Of a stretch of DNA of 64,000 bases, positions 1 to 8,672 are shown piece after piece; the first letter of the stretch is position 1, and each line of letters opens with the position of its first letter. The stretch lies in contig NZ_JAROAU010000003.1 of the NCBI RefSeq assembly GCF_029433855.1, positions 1,787,672-1,851,671 of the forward strand, read 5' to 3'. The position numbers were made by a program, and so were the translations under genes. Under the pieces are notes generated by a model that had not been told where the DNA came from, did no database searches, and was given only the letters and a program-made list of their open reading frames with translations. Source of the stretch: Candidatus Kosakonia sp. 282A-S69 (GTDB taxonomy: Bacteria > Pseudomonadota > Gammaproteobacteria > Enterobacterales > Enterobacteriaceae).

Positions 1-1186
1 TGGCCGAGAGGCCGAAGTCGCTGTTGTTGGCAAGCTCCAGCGCATGCTCAGCATCGCGGGCGATGCCGATCGCGGCAACCGGGCCAAACAGCTCCTGGCG
101 AAACGCTGTCATCTCTGGCGTAACGTTGGTCAGTACCGTCGCAGGGTAGTAGTTGCCGCTGCCCGGCCTCTTTTCGCCGCCGAGTCGCAGTGTCGCCCCC
201 TCGTTGATACTCGCCTCAACCTGGGCGTGTAGCTCATCGCGCAGATCGAAGCGCGCCATCGGCCCAAGATAGTTCTCCTCTATTTCCGGCGCACCTTGCT
301 GAAGCGCAGCCGCAGCGGCGACAAATTTTTCGGTGAACGCTTCGGCGATCCCCTCTTCGACAATGAAGCGTTTCGCTGCGGCACACACCTGCCCGGTGTT
401 CTGATAACGTCCGGCCACGGCGGCTTTTACCGCCAGATCGAGGTCTGCATCGTTGAGCACGATAAAGGGATCGGAGCCGCCCAGTTCAAGGACGCATTTT
501 TTCAGCGCCGCACCGGCCTGGGCACCGATTGCCGCACCGGCACGCACGCTGCCGGTGACGGTGACGGCGGCAATACGCACATCGTTGATCGCCTGGCTGA
601 CGCCTTCGTTCGTCGCGTTAACCCAGCCAAAAACGCCCGGCGCAAACCCGGCTTCGCTAAACAACTCGCCAATCAGCGCCGCAGAGCCGAGCACATTTGG
701 CGCATGTTTTAACAGATAGCTGTTGCCCGCCAGCAGGATCGGCACCGCGCCTCGCAGCACCTGCCACAGCGGGAAGTTCCACGGCATCACCGCCAGAATC
801 GGCCCCAGCGGACGATATTCAATGCGCGCACGCTGCGCTTCAACCTGGGTGGCTTCACTGCCGAGCATCATCGGACCCTGTTCGGCGTACCAGTCGCACA
901 GCTCGGCAGATTTCGCCACTTCCGCCCGCGCCTGCAGGATCGGTTTGCCCATCTCTTCACTTATCATCTGCGCCATCTCTTCTGCGCGGTTACGCAGCAC
1001 GACGGCCAGATCGCGCAGCTTCTGCGCGCGGTCATTGACGCTGACATTGCGCCACTGCCGGTAGCCGCTATCGGCCAGCGCCAGCGCACGGTCAACCTCT
1101 TCACGGCTGGCCCACGGCGTGGCGCGCAGGGTTTCGCCCGTCGCCGGGTTAATGGAGAGTGCATAGGGGGTTGCAGACAGAGACAT
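1..1186 (-). CDS. sad: succinate semialdehyde dehydrogenase (partial, C-terminus beyond the left edge)
   Basis: The reverse strand is open from an ATG at 1186 to the window edge, about 395 residues of an expected ~460. The translation is a typical NAD(P)-dependent aldehyde dehydrogenase: an MPWNFP segment of the cofactor fold, the catalytic glutamate in the LELGGSDP motif, and the catalytic cysteine in NTGQVC followed by AAKRF. It resembles E. coli Sad/YneI, which oxidises succinate semialdehyde to succinate in putrescine and GABA breakdown. The divergent LysR gene is a ptrR homologue, the known neighbour and regulator of sad, which supports the assignment. Only the extreme C-terminus is missing because of the window boundary; nothing suggests it is broken. 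Confidence 0.9.
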   Translation of the reverse strand, partial: MSLSATPYALSINPATGETLRATPWASREEVDRALALADSGYRQWRNVSVNDRAQKLRDLAVVLRNRAEEMAQMISEEMGKPILQARAEVAKSAELCDWYAEQGPMMLGSEATQVEAQRARIEYRPLGPILAVMPWNFPLWQVLRGAVPILLAGNSYLLKHAPNVLGSAALIGELFSEAGFAPGVFGWVNATNEGVSQAINDVRIAAVTVTGSVRAGAAIGAQAGAALKKCVLELGGSDPFIVLNDADLDLAVKAAVAGRYQNTGQVCAAAKRFIVEEGIAEAFTEKFVAAAAALQQGAPEIEENYLGPMARFDLRDELHAQVEASINEGATLRLGGEKRPGSGNYYPATVLTNVTPEMTAFRQELFGPVAAIGIARDAEHALELANNSDFGLSA

Positions 1187-1289
1187 TATTTTTCCCTCAA
1201 TGATTTCAGAACTTGCATTAGGGTGACGCAGTTTGCTATTTCTGAAAACTGAATAATATTAACCACACCATTCACATTCCGAGAACAAC

Positions 1290-2141
1290 ATGGATTTAAC
1301 CCAGCTTGAGATGTTTAACGCCGTGGCGCAGACCGGCAGCATTACCCAGGCCGCGCAGAAGGTGCACCGCGTGCCGTCCAACCTGACGACGCGCATTCGC
1401 CAGCTGGAAGCGGATCTCGGCGTCGATCTTTTTATCCGCGAAAATCAGCGCCTGCGTCTGTCGCCTGCCGGACACAGCTTTTTACGCTACAGCCAGCAGA
1501 TCCTCGCGCTGGTTGATGAGGCGCGCATGGTGGTGGCGGGCGACGAGCCACAGGGGTTGTTCTCGCTGGGCGCGCTGGAGAGCACCGCCGCGGTACGTAT
1601 TCCGGCGACGCTCGCCGCTTATAACCAGCGTTACCCGCGTATTCAGTTCGATCTCTCCACCGGCCCTTCCGGCACCATGATTGAGGGCGTGCTTGAGGGG
1701 ACGCTGAGCGCGGCGTTTGTTGACGGGCCAATTATGCACCCGGGGCTGGAGGGTATTCCGGTCTATCGCGAGGAGATGATGATAGTCGCCCCCGCGGGCC
1801 ATGAGCCGATTACCCGCGCTTCGCAGGTGAACGGTGTCAGCATTTATGCGTTTCGCGCCAACTGCTCCTACCGCCGCCATTTTGAGAGCTGGTTTCAGGC
1901 CGACCGCGCCACCCCGGGGAAAATTCACGAGCTGGAGTCTTATCACGGCATGCTGGCCTGCGTGATTGCCGGGGCGGGGCTGGCGCTGATCCCACGCAGT
2001 ATGCTGGAGAGTATGCCCGCCCATCAGCAGGTCAACGCCTGGCCGCTGGCGGAGGAGTGGCGCTGGCTTACCACCTGGCTGGTGTGGCGGCGCGGCGCGA
2101 AGAGCCGTCACCTCGAGGCGTTTATCGCCCTTTTGCCGTAA
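1290..2141 (+). CDS. ptrR: LysR-family regulator PtrR (YneJ)
   Basis: 283 residues with an N-terminal winged helix-turn-helix (about residues 1-60, [21 protein letters not shown] region) and a substrate-binding-like effector domain from about residue 90, the usual LysR architecture. It is divergent from sad across about 100 bp, as in E. coli, where PtrR represses sad and links putrescine use to nitrogen and carbon status. The 103-bp intergenic region (1187-1289) should hold both promoters and the operator. Start ATG at 1290 gives MDLTQLEMF, the normal LysR N-terminus. The assignment is by similarity and context. Confidence 0.88.
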   Translation: MDLTQLEMFNAVAQTGSITQAAQKVHRVPSNLTTRIRQLEADLGVDLFIRENQRLRLSPAGHSFLRYSQQILALVDEARMVVAGDEPQGLFSLGALESTAAVRIPATLAAYNQRYPRIQFDLSTGPSGTMIEGVLEGTLSAAFVDGPIMHPGLEGIPVYREEMMIVAPAGHEPITRASQVNGVSIYAFRANCSYRRHFESWFQADRATPGKIHELESYHGMLACVIAGAGLALIPRSMLESMPAHQQVNAWPLAEEWRWLTTWLVWRRGAKSRHLEAFIALLP

Positions 2142-2165
2142 CGTTTAGTTCCGTGCGGCCTGCGG

Positions 2166-2307
2166 TGCCGGATGGCGCGTTACACGCTTATCCGGCCGAC
2201 AGGAAAGGTGCGGCTGAAACCGCGTAGGCCTGATAAGCGTAGCGCCATCAGGCATTGTCTCCCGGACACCCATTGCCGGATGGCGGCTTCGCCCTATCCG
2301 GCCTACG
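2166..2307. repeat. BIME (three REP units)
   Basis: Three imperfect palindromes of the enterobacterial REP type lie between ptrR and the convergent GNAT gene: GCCGGATGGCG...CTTATCCGGC (2167-2197), GGCCTGATAAGCG...CGCCATCAGGC (2228-2253) and GCCGGATGGCGGC...CTATCCGGCCTACG (2275-2307). Alternating orientation is typical of a bacterial interspersed mosaic element. It may stabilise the 3' ends of both convergent transcripts. Confidence 0.9.
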
Positions 2308-2315
2308 TTTGCGCA

Positions 2316-2783
2316 TCAGGCAACGTCTTCGCGCAACGGCTTTTGCATAAACACGCTTAACGGATCGGGCTCATAGGGGGCGAAGGCCTCGCAAATCTGG
2401 TATCCGCAGCGCTGATAAAGTTTCACCGCCGCGTGCTGCTCAATGCCGGTCTCCAGCCGCAGCGTGTGACACCCCCTCTCGCTCGCTGCCTGCTCCAGTG
2501 CGGCAATCAGCTGCTCACCCAGTTTCTGCCCGCGATGCGTCGGGTCGATAAACACCCGCTTCATCTCCGCGCTGCCATCTTCATTAAGCAACACCGCACC
2601 GCAACCAACGGCATGCTGCTGATGCACGATTTTGCGCAGGATCAGCGTCTCTTCAGCAAAGGAAGCAAGGTCAACGAGATGGTTGCTCTCTGCCGGATAG
2701 AGCGCGCTCTGGTAGCGGTCGAGAGCGGCGATAAGCGCAATCACCTCCGGCTGCGTGGCGGTGGCATCAACAATACGGTACAT
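2316..2783 (-). CDS. GNAT family N-acetyltransferase
   Basis: 155 residues with the GNAT acetyl-CoA binding signature: motif A is visible as RVFIDPTHRGQKLGEQLI (about residues 75-92), followed by a motif B segment with GIEQHAAVKLYQRCGY (about 113-128). It should transfer an acetyl group from acetyl-CoA to a small molecule or protein amine; the substrate cannot be told. ATG at 2783 is preceded by a good AAGGAG ribosome site. It stands alone between a BIME and the divergent dehydrogenase gene. Confidence 0.8.
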   Translation of the reverse strand: MYRIVDATATQPEVIALIAALDRYQSALYPAESNHLVDLASFAEETLILRKIVHQQHAVGCGAVLLNEDGSAEMKRVFIDPTHRGQKLGEQLIAALEQAASERGCHTLRLETGIEQHAAVKLYQRCGYQICEAFAPYEPDPLSVFMQKPLREDVA

Positions 2784-2932
2784 AGCGGCTCCTTATAGTT
2801 ATCACCTTGTTAAATTAGCGAAAAGAGCGTGGCTTAACTCATATGAATAACCTATAGATTCGCGACAATATTGCACCCCGCCAATAACAGGCTGTACTTT
2901 ACGCACGAGATTATTCTGACAATGGAAGCGCC

Positions 2933-3877
2933 ATGAATACAAAAGCCCGCAAAGTGATGATTATCGGCACCGGGAATGTCGGTGCGTCTGCCGCTTACGC
3001 TCTTTTAAACCAGAACATTTGTGAAGAGCTGATCCTGGTGGATGTGAATGCCCAGCGCGTAGAGGGACACGCGCAGGATCTGGCGGATGCCGCCGCGTTT
3101 ATGCCGGGGATGATGTCGATCTCCACCCGTTCCATTGAGGCGTGCGCGGATGTTGATATCGCGGTGATCACCGTCTCAGGCGGCGCGCTGAAGCCCGGCC
3201 AGACGCGGCTTGATGAACTCGCCAACACCGCGCGCATCGTTAAAAACATCGTGCCCACAATGATGGCGAACGGCTTTAACGGAATTTTTCTGGTGGCAAC
3301 CAACCCTTGCGACATCATTACCTGGCAGGTGTGGTCCCTCTCCGGCTTGCCGCGCAACCAGGTGATCGGCACCGGCGTCTGGCTCGACACCACCCGTCTT
3401 CGCCGTCTGCTGGCGCAGGCGCTGGATATCGGCCCCCAGAGCATCGACGCATTTATTATGGGCGAACATGGCGATACGCAGTTTCCGGTCTGGTCGCACT
3501 CATCGATCTATGGCTCGCCCATCGCCGATGTCTATCAGCAAAAAACCGGCCAGCCGCTGGACGCGGATGCACTGGCGGATCGCGTGCGCCGCCACGGCTT
3601 TGAGATCTTTGCCCGCAAAGGCTGCACCGAATATGGAATTGCCGGCACGATTGCCGAGATATGTCGCAATATCTTCACCGGCAGCCACCGTGCGCTGGCG
3701 ATCTCCTGCATTCTTGACGGGGAGTATGGCGCGCATGAGGTGGCGATTGGCGTGCCGGCGGTGCTGACCCACAGCGGCGTGGAGCAGATTATCGAGCTGC
3801 GATTAACCGAGGACGAAGTGGCGAAGTTCAACCACTCGGTCGAGGTGATCAAAGCCAATATCGCGCGCTTGCCTTAA
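2933..3877 (+). CDS. L-lactate / L-2-hydroxyacid dehydrogenase (NAD-dependent)
   Basis: 314 residues, full length for the LDH/MDH superfamily. Visible: the NAD-binding GTGNVGAS loop (residues 12-19), KPGQTRLDE (87-95) with substrate Arg92, ATNPCD, the Asp152/Arg155 pair in LDTTRL, and the proton-relay His179 in GEHGDT. It reduces 2-oxoacids to L-2-hydroxyacids with NADH in the cytoplasm. The specificity position before KPG, Gln in lactate and Arg in malate dehydrogenases, is Leu86, which suggests a bulkier or more hydrophobic 2-oxoacid (L-2-hydroxyisocaproate type). ATG at 2933 follows GGAAG. E. coli K-12 has no orthologue at this place, so this is an accessory gene. The physiological substrate is uncertain. 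Confidence 0.8.
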   Translation: MNTKARKVMIIGTGNVGASAAYALLNQNICEELILVDVNAQRVEGHAQDLADAAAFMPGMMSISTRSIEACADVDIAVITVSGGALKPGQTRLDELANTARIVKNIVPTMMANGFNGIFLVATNPCDIITWQVWSLSGLPRNQVIGTGVWLDTTRLRRLLAQALDIGPQSIDAFIMGEHGDTQFPVWSHSSIYGSPIADVYQQKTGQPLDADALADRVRRHGFEIFARKGCTEYGIAGTIAEICRNIFTGSHRALAISCILDGEYGAHEVAIGVPAVLTHSGVEQIIELRLTEDEVAKFNHSVEVIKANIARLP

Positions 3878-3890
3878 CAGCTGCGCGCTG

Positions 3891-3910
3891 CGGGGGCGCT
3901 ATCGCCCCCG
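3891..3910. terminator. hairpin between convergent genes
   Basis: CGGGGGCG-CTAT-CGCCCCCG is a perfect 8-bp GC stem with a 4-base loop between the stop codons of the dehydrogenase and the convergent phzF-like gene. The T-run is poor on both strands, so it may act as a transcript-end stabiliser rather than a strong terminator. Confidence 0.55.
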
Positions 3911-3919
3911 GTAATTTCG

Positions 3920-4711
3920 CTAGCGCAAGTAGACTTTACCGATCGAATAGAGCGTGGCCTGGCCACCAATCAACACGCGATCGCCCCGCCACTCGCAGCG
4001 CAGATCCCCGCCGCGCGCCGAGACCTGGCGTGCCTGCATCACCGTTTTACCGAGCTTCTCGCCCCAGTATGGGATCAGCATGCTGTGCGCCGAGCCGGTG
4101 ACCGGATCTTCGGCCACCGATTCCCCGGGGCAGAAGAAGCGGCTGACAAAATCATACTTCTCCCCCGGCGCCGTGACGCAGACCATTTTTCCCAGCTGTT
4201 TCATGGCGGCGATATCAGGTTGCAGGGCGTCGACCTGCGCCTGGCTCTCCAGCACCACCATAAAATCACGCCCTTCGTACACTGCCTGCGCCTGGCCAAT
4301 GCCCAGCGATTCCAGCAGCAGCGGCGGTGGGTTCTCCACGCGTTGGACTCCCCACGCCGGGAAGTTGAGGGTAAGCCAGTCCCCGTTGCGCGCAACGGTT
4401 AACTCCCCAACAAAACGGGTAGTGAAGCGGATCTCCGTCTCTGGGTAATCCAGATATTCGAAGATGACGTGAGCGGCGGCCAGCGTCGCATGGCCGCAGA
4501 GATTGATCTCATCCTGCGTCGTAAACCAGCGCAGCTCGAAGCCGCTGTCGTTGCGCACGAAAAAAGCGGTTTCCGATTGGTTGTGCTGCTGCGCCATTTT
4601 CAGTAACAGATCGTCCGGCAGCCATTCGGTGAGCGGACAGACCGCGGCGGCGTTACCGCCGAAGGTGTGGTCGCTGAAGGCATCGACCAGATAGAAGTCA
4701 ATTGTGTGCAC
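3920..4711 (-). CDS. PhzF family isomerase/epimerase-like protein
   Basis: 263 residues with the two-lobed PhzF fold: N-terminal VDAFSDHTFGGNAAAVC motif with the family's catalytic-type glutamate in the QSETAF segment (about residue 47), INLCGHATLAAAH (about 69-81), and the second-lobe EDPVTGSAH motif (about 201-209). PhzF proteins isomerise dihydro-anthranilate-type or amino-acid-like substrates; many, like this one, lie outside phenazine clusters and have unknown substrates. The start is GTG at 4711 with an AGGA site upstream. It is convergent with the dehydrogenase and divergent from sotB. Confidence 0.82.
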   Translation of the reverse strand: MHTIDFYLVDAFSDHTFGGNAAAVCPLTEWLPDDLLLKMAQQHNQSETAFFVRNDSGFELRWFTTQDEINLCGHATLAAAHVIFEYLDYPETEIRFTTRFVGELTVARNGDWLTLNFPAWGVQRVENPPPLLLESLGIGQAQAVYEGRDFMVVLESQAQVDALQPDIAAMKQLGKMVCVTAPGEKYDFVSRFFCPGESVAEDPVTGSAHSMLIPYWGEKLGKTVMQARQVSARGGDLRCEWRGDRVLIGGQATLYSIGKVYLR

Positions 4712-4881
4712 TGTTTTTCCTCATCTTTTCTTCTGTTCTGACGGCAAACCGCCAGCGGCGCAATCGCTATTTCTTCGCTGAATGAAAAATGAGATCTCCA
4801 TCACAAAAAGTTTGTCTTTCCGCCGACAAAAGCATTAAGATCTTCGCCTCTTCTTCTCTCCAACCAACCCAAAGCACTCTT

Positions 4882-6078
4882 ATGATGACGAATAGTGTTT
4901 CACGTAAAGTCGCGTGGCTACGGGTGGTTACGCTTGCCGTTGCCGCTTTTATTTTCAACACCACCGAGTTTGTGCCGGTGGGGTTGCTCTCTGATATTGC
5001 CCAAAGCTTCGATATGGAGACCGCGCAGGTCGGCATCATGCTGACTATCTATGCCTGGGTTGTGGCGCTGATGTCGCTGCCTTTTATGCTGCTGACCAGC
5101 CATATTGAGCGGCGAAAACTGCTGATTGCACTGTTTGTGCTGTTTATCGCCAGCCACGCCCTCTCCTTTCTTGCATGGAATTTCGAGGTGCTGGTGATTA
5201 GCCGTATCGGCATTGCGTTTGCGCATGCCATCTTCTGGTCGATTACCGCCTCGCTGGCGATTCGTCTGGCTCCGGCGGGCAAACGCGCGCAGGCGTTAAG
5301 CCTGCTCGCCACCGGCACCGCGCTGGCGATGGTGCTCGGCCTGCCGATTGGCCGCATCGTCGGACAGTACTTTGGCTGGCGCACCACCTTCTTTGTGATT
5401 GGCATGGGCGCGCTGGTCACGCTGGTTTGCCTGGTGAAGCTGCTGCCGACGCTGAAAAGCGAGCACTCCGGCTCGCTGAAAAGCCTGCCGCTGCTGTTTC
5501 GTCGCCCGGCGCTGGTCAGCATCTACGTGCTGACGGCGGTGGTCGTTACCGCGCATTACACCGCTTACAGCTATATCGAGCCGTTTGTGCAGAATGTGGC
5601 GGGCTTTAGCGCTAATTTTGCGACTATCCTGCTGCTGTTGTTGGGCGGTGCGGGGATTATTGGCAGCGTGCTGTTTGGCAAGCTCGGTAACCGGCACGCG
5701 TCCGGACTGGTATGCAGCGCCATCGGGCTGCTGGTGATTTCGCTGGTGATGCTACTTCCCGCCGCCACCAGCGAAAAATCGCTCGCTGTGCTGAGTTTGT
5801 TCTGGGGCGTGGCGATTATGATTATTGGCCTCGGCATGCAGGTGAAAGTGCTGGCGCTGGCACCGGATGCGACCGATGTTGCAATGGCGCTCTTCTCCGG
5901 GATTTTTAATATCGGTATCGGCGCAGGCGCGCTGGTGGGCAATCAGGTAAGCCTGCACTGGTCGATGAACACCATCGGTTATGCCGGTGCCGTCCCGGCG
6001 ATCGCCGCGCTGGTGTGGGCCGTGGTGATTTTTCGCCGCTGGCCGGTACAGCTTGAGGAGCAGAGCGGGCCGGTTTAA
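4882..6078 (+). CDS. sotB: sugar efflux transporter SotB (MFS)
   Basis: A 12-helix major facilitator of 398 residues. The N-terminus ([28 protein letters not shown]) matches E. coli SotB/YdeA closely, as does the overall length (396). SotB exports arabinose and related sugars from the cytoplasm and limits sugar accumulation. An in-frame start further upstream at 4789 is possible, but ATG 4882 (the first of two tandem ATGs) aligns with the E. coli start, so I chose it. In E. coli this gene lies beside the mar locus, as here. Confidence 0.88.
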   Translation: MMTNSVSRKVAWLRVVTLAVAAFIFNTTEFVPVGLLSDIAQSFDMETAQVGIMLTIYAWVVALMSLPFMLLTSHIERRKLLIALFVLFIASHALSFLAWNFEVLVISRIGIAFAHAIFWSITASLAIRLAPAGKRAQALSLLATGTALAMVLGLPIGRIVGQYFGWRTTFFVIGMGALVTLVCLVKLLPTLKSEHSGSLKSLPLLFRRPALVSIYVLTAVVVTAHYTAYSYIEPFVQNVAGFSANFATILLLLLGGAGIIGSVLFGKLGNRHASGLVCSAIGLLVISLVMLLPAATSEKSLAVLSLFWGVAIMIIGLGMQVKVLALAPDATDVAMALFSGIFNIGIGAGALVGNQVSLHWSMNTIGYAGAVPAIAALVWAVVIFRRWPVQLEEQSGPV

Positions 6079-6090
6079 GTGTTGCCGCTC

Positions 6091-6174
6091 ACAGGCCGGA
6101 TAAGCGTTTACGCGCCATCCGGCATATTGCGCGGCAATCATTGCCGGATGGCGGCTACGCCTTATCCGGCCTAT
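6091..6174. repeat. BIME (two REP units), left border of structured repeat copy 1
   Basis: An inverted pair: CAGGCCGGATAAGCG...CGCCATCCGGC followed by TTGCCGGATGGCGGCTACGCCTTATCCGGCCTA. The same arrangement, with the same connecting ATTGCGCGGCAATCA, precedes the second copy at 12091. Confidence 0.9.
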
Positions 6175-6180
6175 CAAAAC

Positions 6181-6540
6181 GAGCCTACAGCGACACCAAC
6201 GTTGCTTTTATCTGCGATATGGCAGCGAGGGGTTGTGTCCCCGCTGAAATCGGCGAACCGAAGCGTGAATGACAAGGTCTGGACGCCATGGATGGCGGAC
6301 AGAGGCGAACCGAGACAGGGACTCGTTCCAGAATGGAACGAGTAAGTCGAGTCGAGCCGGCCGCCGTCAGGCACGCGGGAGGTGAGCGCAGTGCGCAGCA
6401 CCGATTTCCTCGCGGGGCCGCGGGGATTGACAAGGGGGGAGCGGCCCCCCCTTGTCCCGTTCACCGCATAAAAGATTAATGAAACTGCCCAACGCCTGGT
6501 GAACGGAACCGTTCCAAAAAATGCCCTATGCCAGCCCCAT
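6181..6540. repeat. REP-flanked structured intergenic repeat, copy 1
   Basis: About 360 bp of non-coding DNA that recurs at 12181-12540 with high identity. It contains hairpins: GGGG-TTGTGT-CCCC, CGCCAT-GG-ATGGCG, ACTCGTTCCA-GAA-TGGAACGAGT (10-bp stem) and GACAAGGGGGG...CCCCCCTTGTC (6429-6456). A further REP unit follows at 6542-6572. Open frames on the minus strand exist in both copies, but most of the readable differences between them change amino acids, so I treat it as an RNA or DNA structural element. Its family was not recognised. Confidence 0.8.
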
Positions 6541-6541
6541 T

Positions 6542-6572
6542 GCCGGATGACGCTACGCTTATCCGGCCTACG
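6542..6572. repeat. REP unit, right border of structured repeat copy 1
   Basis: TGCCGGATGACGCTACGCTTATCCGGCCTA, a single REP palindrome just downstream of the structured repeat and upstream of the 3' end of the lipoprotein hydrolase gene. Confidence 0.88.
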
Positions 6573-6601
6573 GGATCGCCGCGGTTTCAACCATTCGGCA
6601 A

Positions 6602-7756
6602 TCAGGGCGCTGCGGTGATAACGTCGTGCATCACCGAATTTTGCCATTCAAACCACGGATTCCACGTCAGGCGGGCGTGAATTTTTCCCGGCGTCACCCA
6701 TCCCCAGTCGGAGTACCACACCTCTTCACCTCTCAGGCAGCGCCCTGCCGCCTCTTCCGATTGCCCATTGCTGCAAAGCCTGACGCTGCCTTCTCGCCCA
6801 TAGAGCGGGTTGTCCGGTGAAAAGAGCACCGACATATGGGAAAACTGGCTAATGCGCTCCTGTGGCAGACTATCCGTTTTCACACGCAGACGTGACATTG
6901 TCACGGAAGGCAAAGGCGGTGTGCCGTACCAGATCGCCCGGCTGGCTGGATGGGTAAAGAGGTGGTCAAATTGTTCAACTATCCAGCGCGTATCGAGCAC
7001 CGAATCATGCTCCGTTAACACCACCAGCGTCGGCTTATTGAAGGATCTCTGCGCCAATAAACTCTGCGCACTGGCGCTGGTTCGCCAGAACTGGGCAAAA
7101 CCGTTGGTCGGCACGCGCAGATAGCGGGTTGCGATCTGCTGCGGGAAAAGCGTCCCCGGCGGGCGGAGCCAGTCGCGAAACAGCGCCAGCGCAGGTGCCA
7201 GAAAAGCGTAGCGGGTATTTGACTTAAAGGCTGGCGAGAAGAGCAGCAGCCCCTGCACAGGGTCATGCGTCATGGCATATTCCAGCGCCAGGTTGCCGCC
7301 GGTTGAGAAGCCGCCGAGCCAGAGCGAATCAACCTCTTTTGCCAGAATCGCCGCCTGCTCATTCACCACCTGCCGCCACCGGTCAACGCTGACGCCAATC
7401 AGATCGGCGGGACGTGTGCCGTGCCCGTCCAGCAGCACGGTGCGCACCAGAAACCCTTCGCGGGCAAGCTCAGGGGCGATATCGACAAACGATCCCGGCC
7501 CGTCGCCGAGACCGTGGATCAGCAAAATCCCTTTGCGCGCTTTCTGCGCAGGTCGCCACTCCTGCGGTGTATTGAGCCGCAGCTCGGCAGGTTTATCCAG
7601 CGTCTGAAAGGCGCGATGGGCGGCGACATAATCGCGCGTCTGCCGTTGATACTGGGCAAAGCTGCCCTGCCCGAGCGGCGCAGGTTCGCGCTTTTGCTGC
7701 TGGCAGCCGACAATCAGCAGACAGCAGCAGAGAATGAAGCAGGAGAGCTGGCGCAT
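6602..7756 (-). CDS. alpha/beta-hydrolase lipoprotein
   Basis: 384 residues. A short signal peptide ends in the lipobox LLIVGC (Cys at residue 18), so the protein should be lipid-anchored in the envelope. An alpha/beta-hydrolase core follows: an oxyanion-type LLIHGLGDGPGSF loop (about residues 78-90), the nucleophile elbow GFSTGG (about 148-153), an aspartate in LTEHDSVLD and a C-terminal histidine region (FSHMSV). A lipase or esterase activity is likely; the substrate is unknown. Its start codon overlaps the stop codon of marC (TAATG), which shows translational coupling with marC. No E. coli K-12 gene occupies this place. Confidence 0.78.
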   Translation of the reverse strand: MRQLSCFILCCCLLIVGCQQQKREPAPLGQGSFAQYQRQTRDYVAAHRAFQTLDKPAELRLNTPQEWRPAQKARKGILLIHGLGDGPGSFVDIAPELAREGFLVRTVLLDGHGTRPADLIGVSVDRWRQVVNEQAAILAKEVDSLWLGGFSTGGNLALEYAMTHDPVQGLLLFSPAFKSNTRYAFLAPALALFRDWLRPPGTLFPQQIATRYLRVPTNGFAQFWRTSASAQSLLAQRSFNKPTLVVLTEHDSVLDTRWIVEQFDHLFTHPASRAIWYGTPPLPSVTMSRLRVKTDSLPQERISQFSHMSVLFSPDNPLYGREGSVRLCSNGQSEEAAGRCLRGEEVWYSDWGWVTPGKIHARLTWNPWFEWQNSVMHDVITAAP

Positions 7757-8430
7757 TAAGTGACTGCCGGGTAGGTCGAGATAATCTCCAGCACGCCGTT
7801 AATGATGAACTGCACGCCCATGCAGACCAGCAGGAAGCCCATCAGCCGCGAGATGGCTTCAATCCCGCCCTTGCCCACCAGCCGCATAATCGCGCCGGAA
7901 CTGCGCAGGCTTACCCATAAAATCAGCGCCACGGTGGCAAAGACCAGCGGCGGCGCAACGGCGATCACCCAGGCGGGAAAATCAGCGCCATGGCGAATGG
8001 TCGACGCTGAGCTAATGATCATCGCAATGGTGCCAGGCCCGGCGGTGCTTGGCATTGCCAGCGGGACAAAGGCGATATTGGTTTCCGGCTCATTCGCCAG
8101 CTCTGCCGTTTTGGCTTTCGTTTCCGGGGACTCATGACTCTTCGCAGGCGGAAAGAGCATGCGAAAGCCGATAAAGGCCACGATAAGCCCACCCGCAATG
8201 CGCAGACCGGGAATCGAGATGCCAAAGGTGTTCATCACCACCTGGCCTGCGTACCAGGCGACCATCATGATGATAAAGACGTAGAGCGAGGCCATGCGCG
8301 CCTGCTGATTGCGCTGGACGCTGTTCATATTCCCCGCCAGGCCCAAAAACAGCGCGACGGTGGTCAGCGGGTTGGCCAACGGCAGCAACACCACCAGCCC
8401 AAGACCGATAACTTTGATCAATTCCATCAT
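7756..8430 (-). CDS. marC: MarC family inner-membrane protein
   Basis: 224 residues, six predicted membrane helices, almost identical in the conserved stretches to E. coli MarC ([46 protein letters not shown]). The role of MarC is still unknown despite its position; it is not required for multiple antibiotic resistance. It is divergent from marRAB across marO, as in E. coli. I chose the first ATG of MMELIK at 8430 because it aligns with the E. coli start; the upstream extension to 8490 has no support. The downstream hydrolase is coupled to it. Confidence 0.93.
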   Translation of the reverse strand: MMELIKVIGLGLVVLLPLANPLTTVALFLGLAGNMNSVQRNQQARMASLYVFIIMMVAWYAGQVVMNTFGISIPGLRIAGGLIVAFIGFRMLFPPAKSHESPETKAKTAELANEPETNIAFVPLAMPSTAGPGTIAMIISSASTIRHGADFPAWVIAVAPPLVFATVALILWVSLRSSGAIMRLVGKGGIEAISRLMGFLLVCMGVQFIINGVLEIISTYPAVT

Positions 8431-8574
8431 GGTACGTTTCACCTCTCCCCGGTTAACAACCTCGCCAGTATAGCCGCATCGCGGCGGCAAACGCGCATTA
8501 ACTTAGGCCACACATGCGTAAAAATTGCGTAAATTCAAAGGGATGAAATTATAAATATTCTTAAGCATGAAAAG

Positions 8575-8670
8575 TTTTAGCAATTAGTGGCATCCGATAC
8601 CCATTTGGTTGACTTATATTTGCCTGAGCAATAATATCTGCCGTGATTAAACTACTTGCCGGGGCAACCA
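8575..8670 (+). promoter_or_regulatory. marO operator/promoter: marbox, promoter and two MarR sites
   Basis: In order: a marbox-like TTTAGCAATTAGTGGCATC (8577-8594) for MarA/SoxS/Rob activation; -35 TTGACT (8609-8614); -10 TAATAT (8632-8637) with 17-bp spacing; MarR site I, TTGCCTGAGCAA (8620-8631), overlapping the promoter; MarR site II, TTGCCGGGGCAA (8656-8667), just before the marR start. All positions correspond to the E. coli marO layout, so repression by MarR and activation by MarA are expected. Confidence 0.9.
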
Positions 8671-8672
8671 TT

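Noticed and set aside
6174-6647. Minus-strand frame across structured repeat copy 1, also open in copy 2 (12153-12539)
   Set aside because: Most readable differences between the copies are amino-acid-changing and no start or ribosome site is shared, while stems show compensatory changes; structure explains conservation better than coding.
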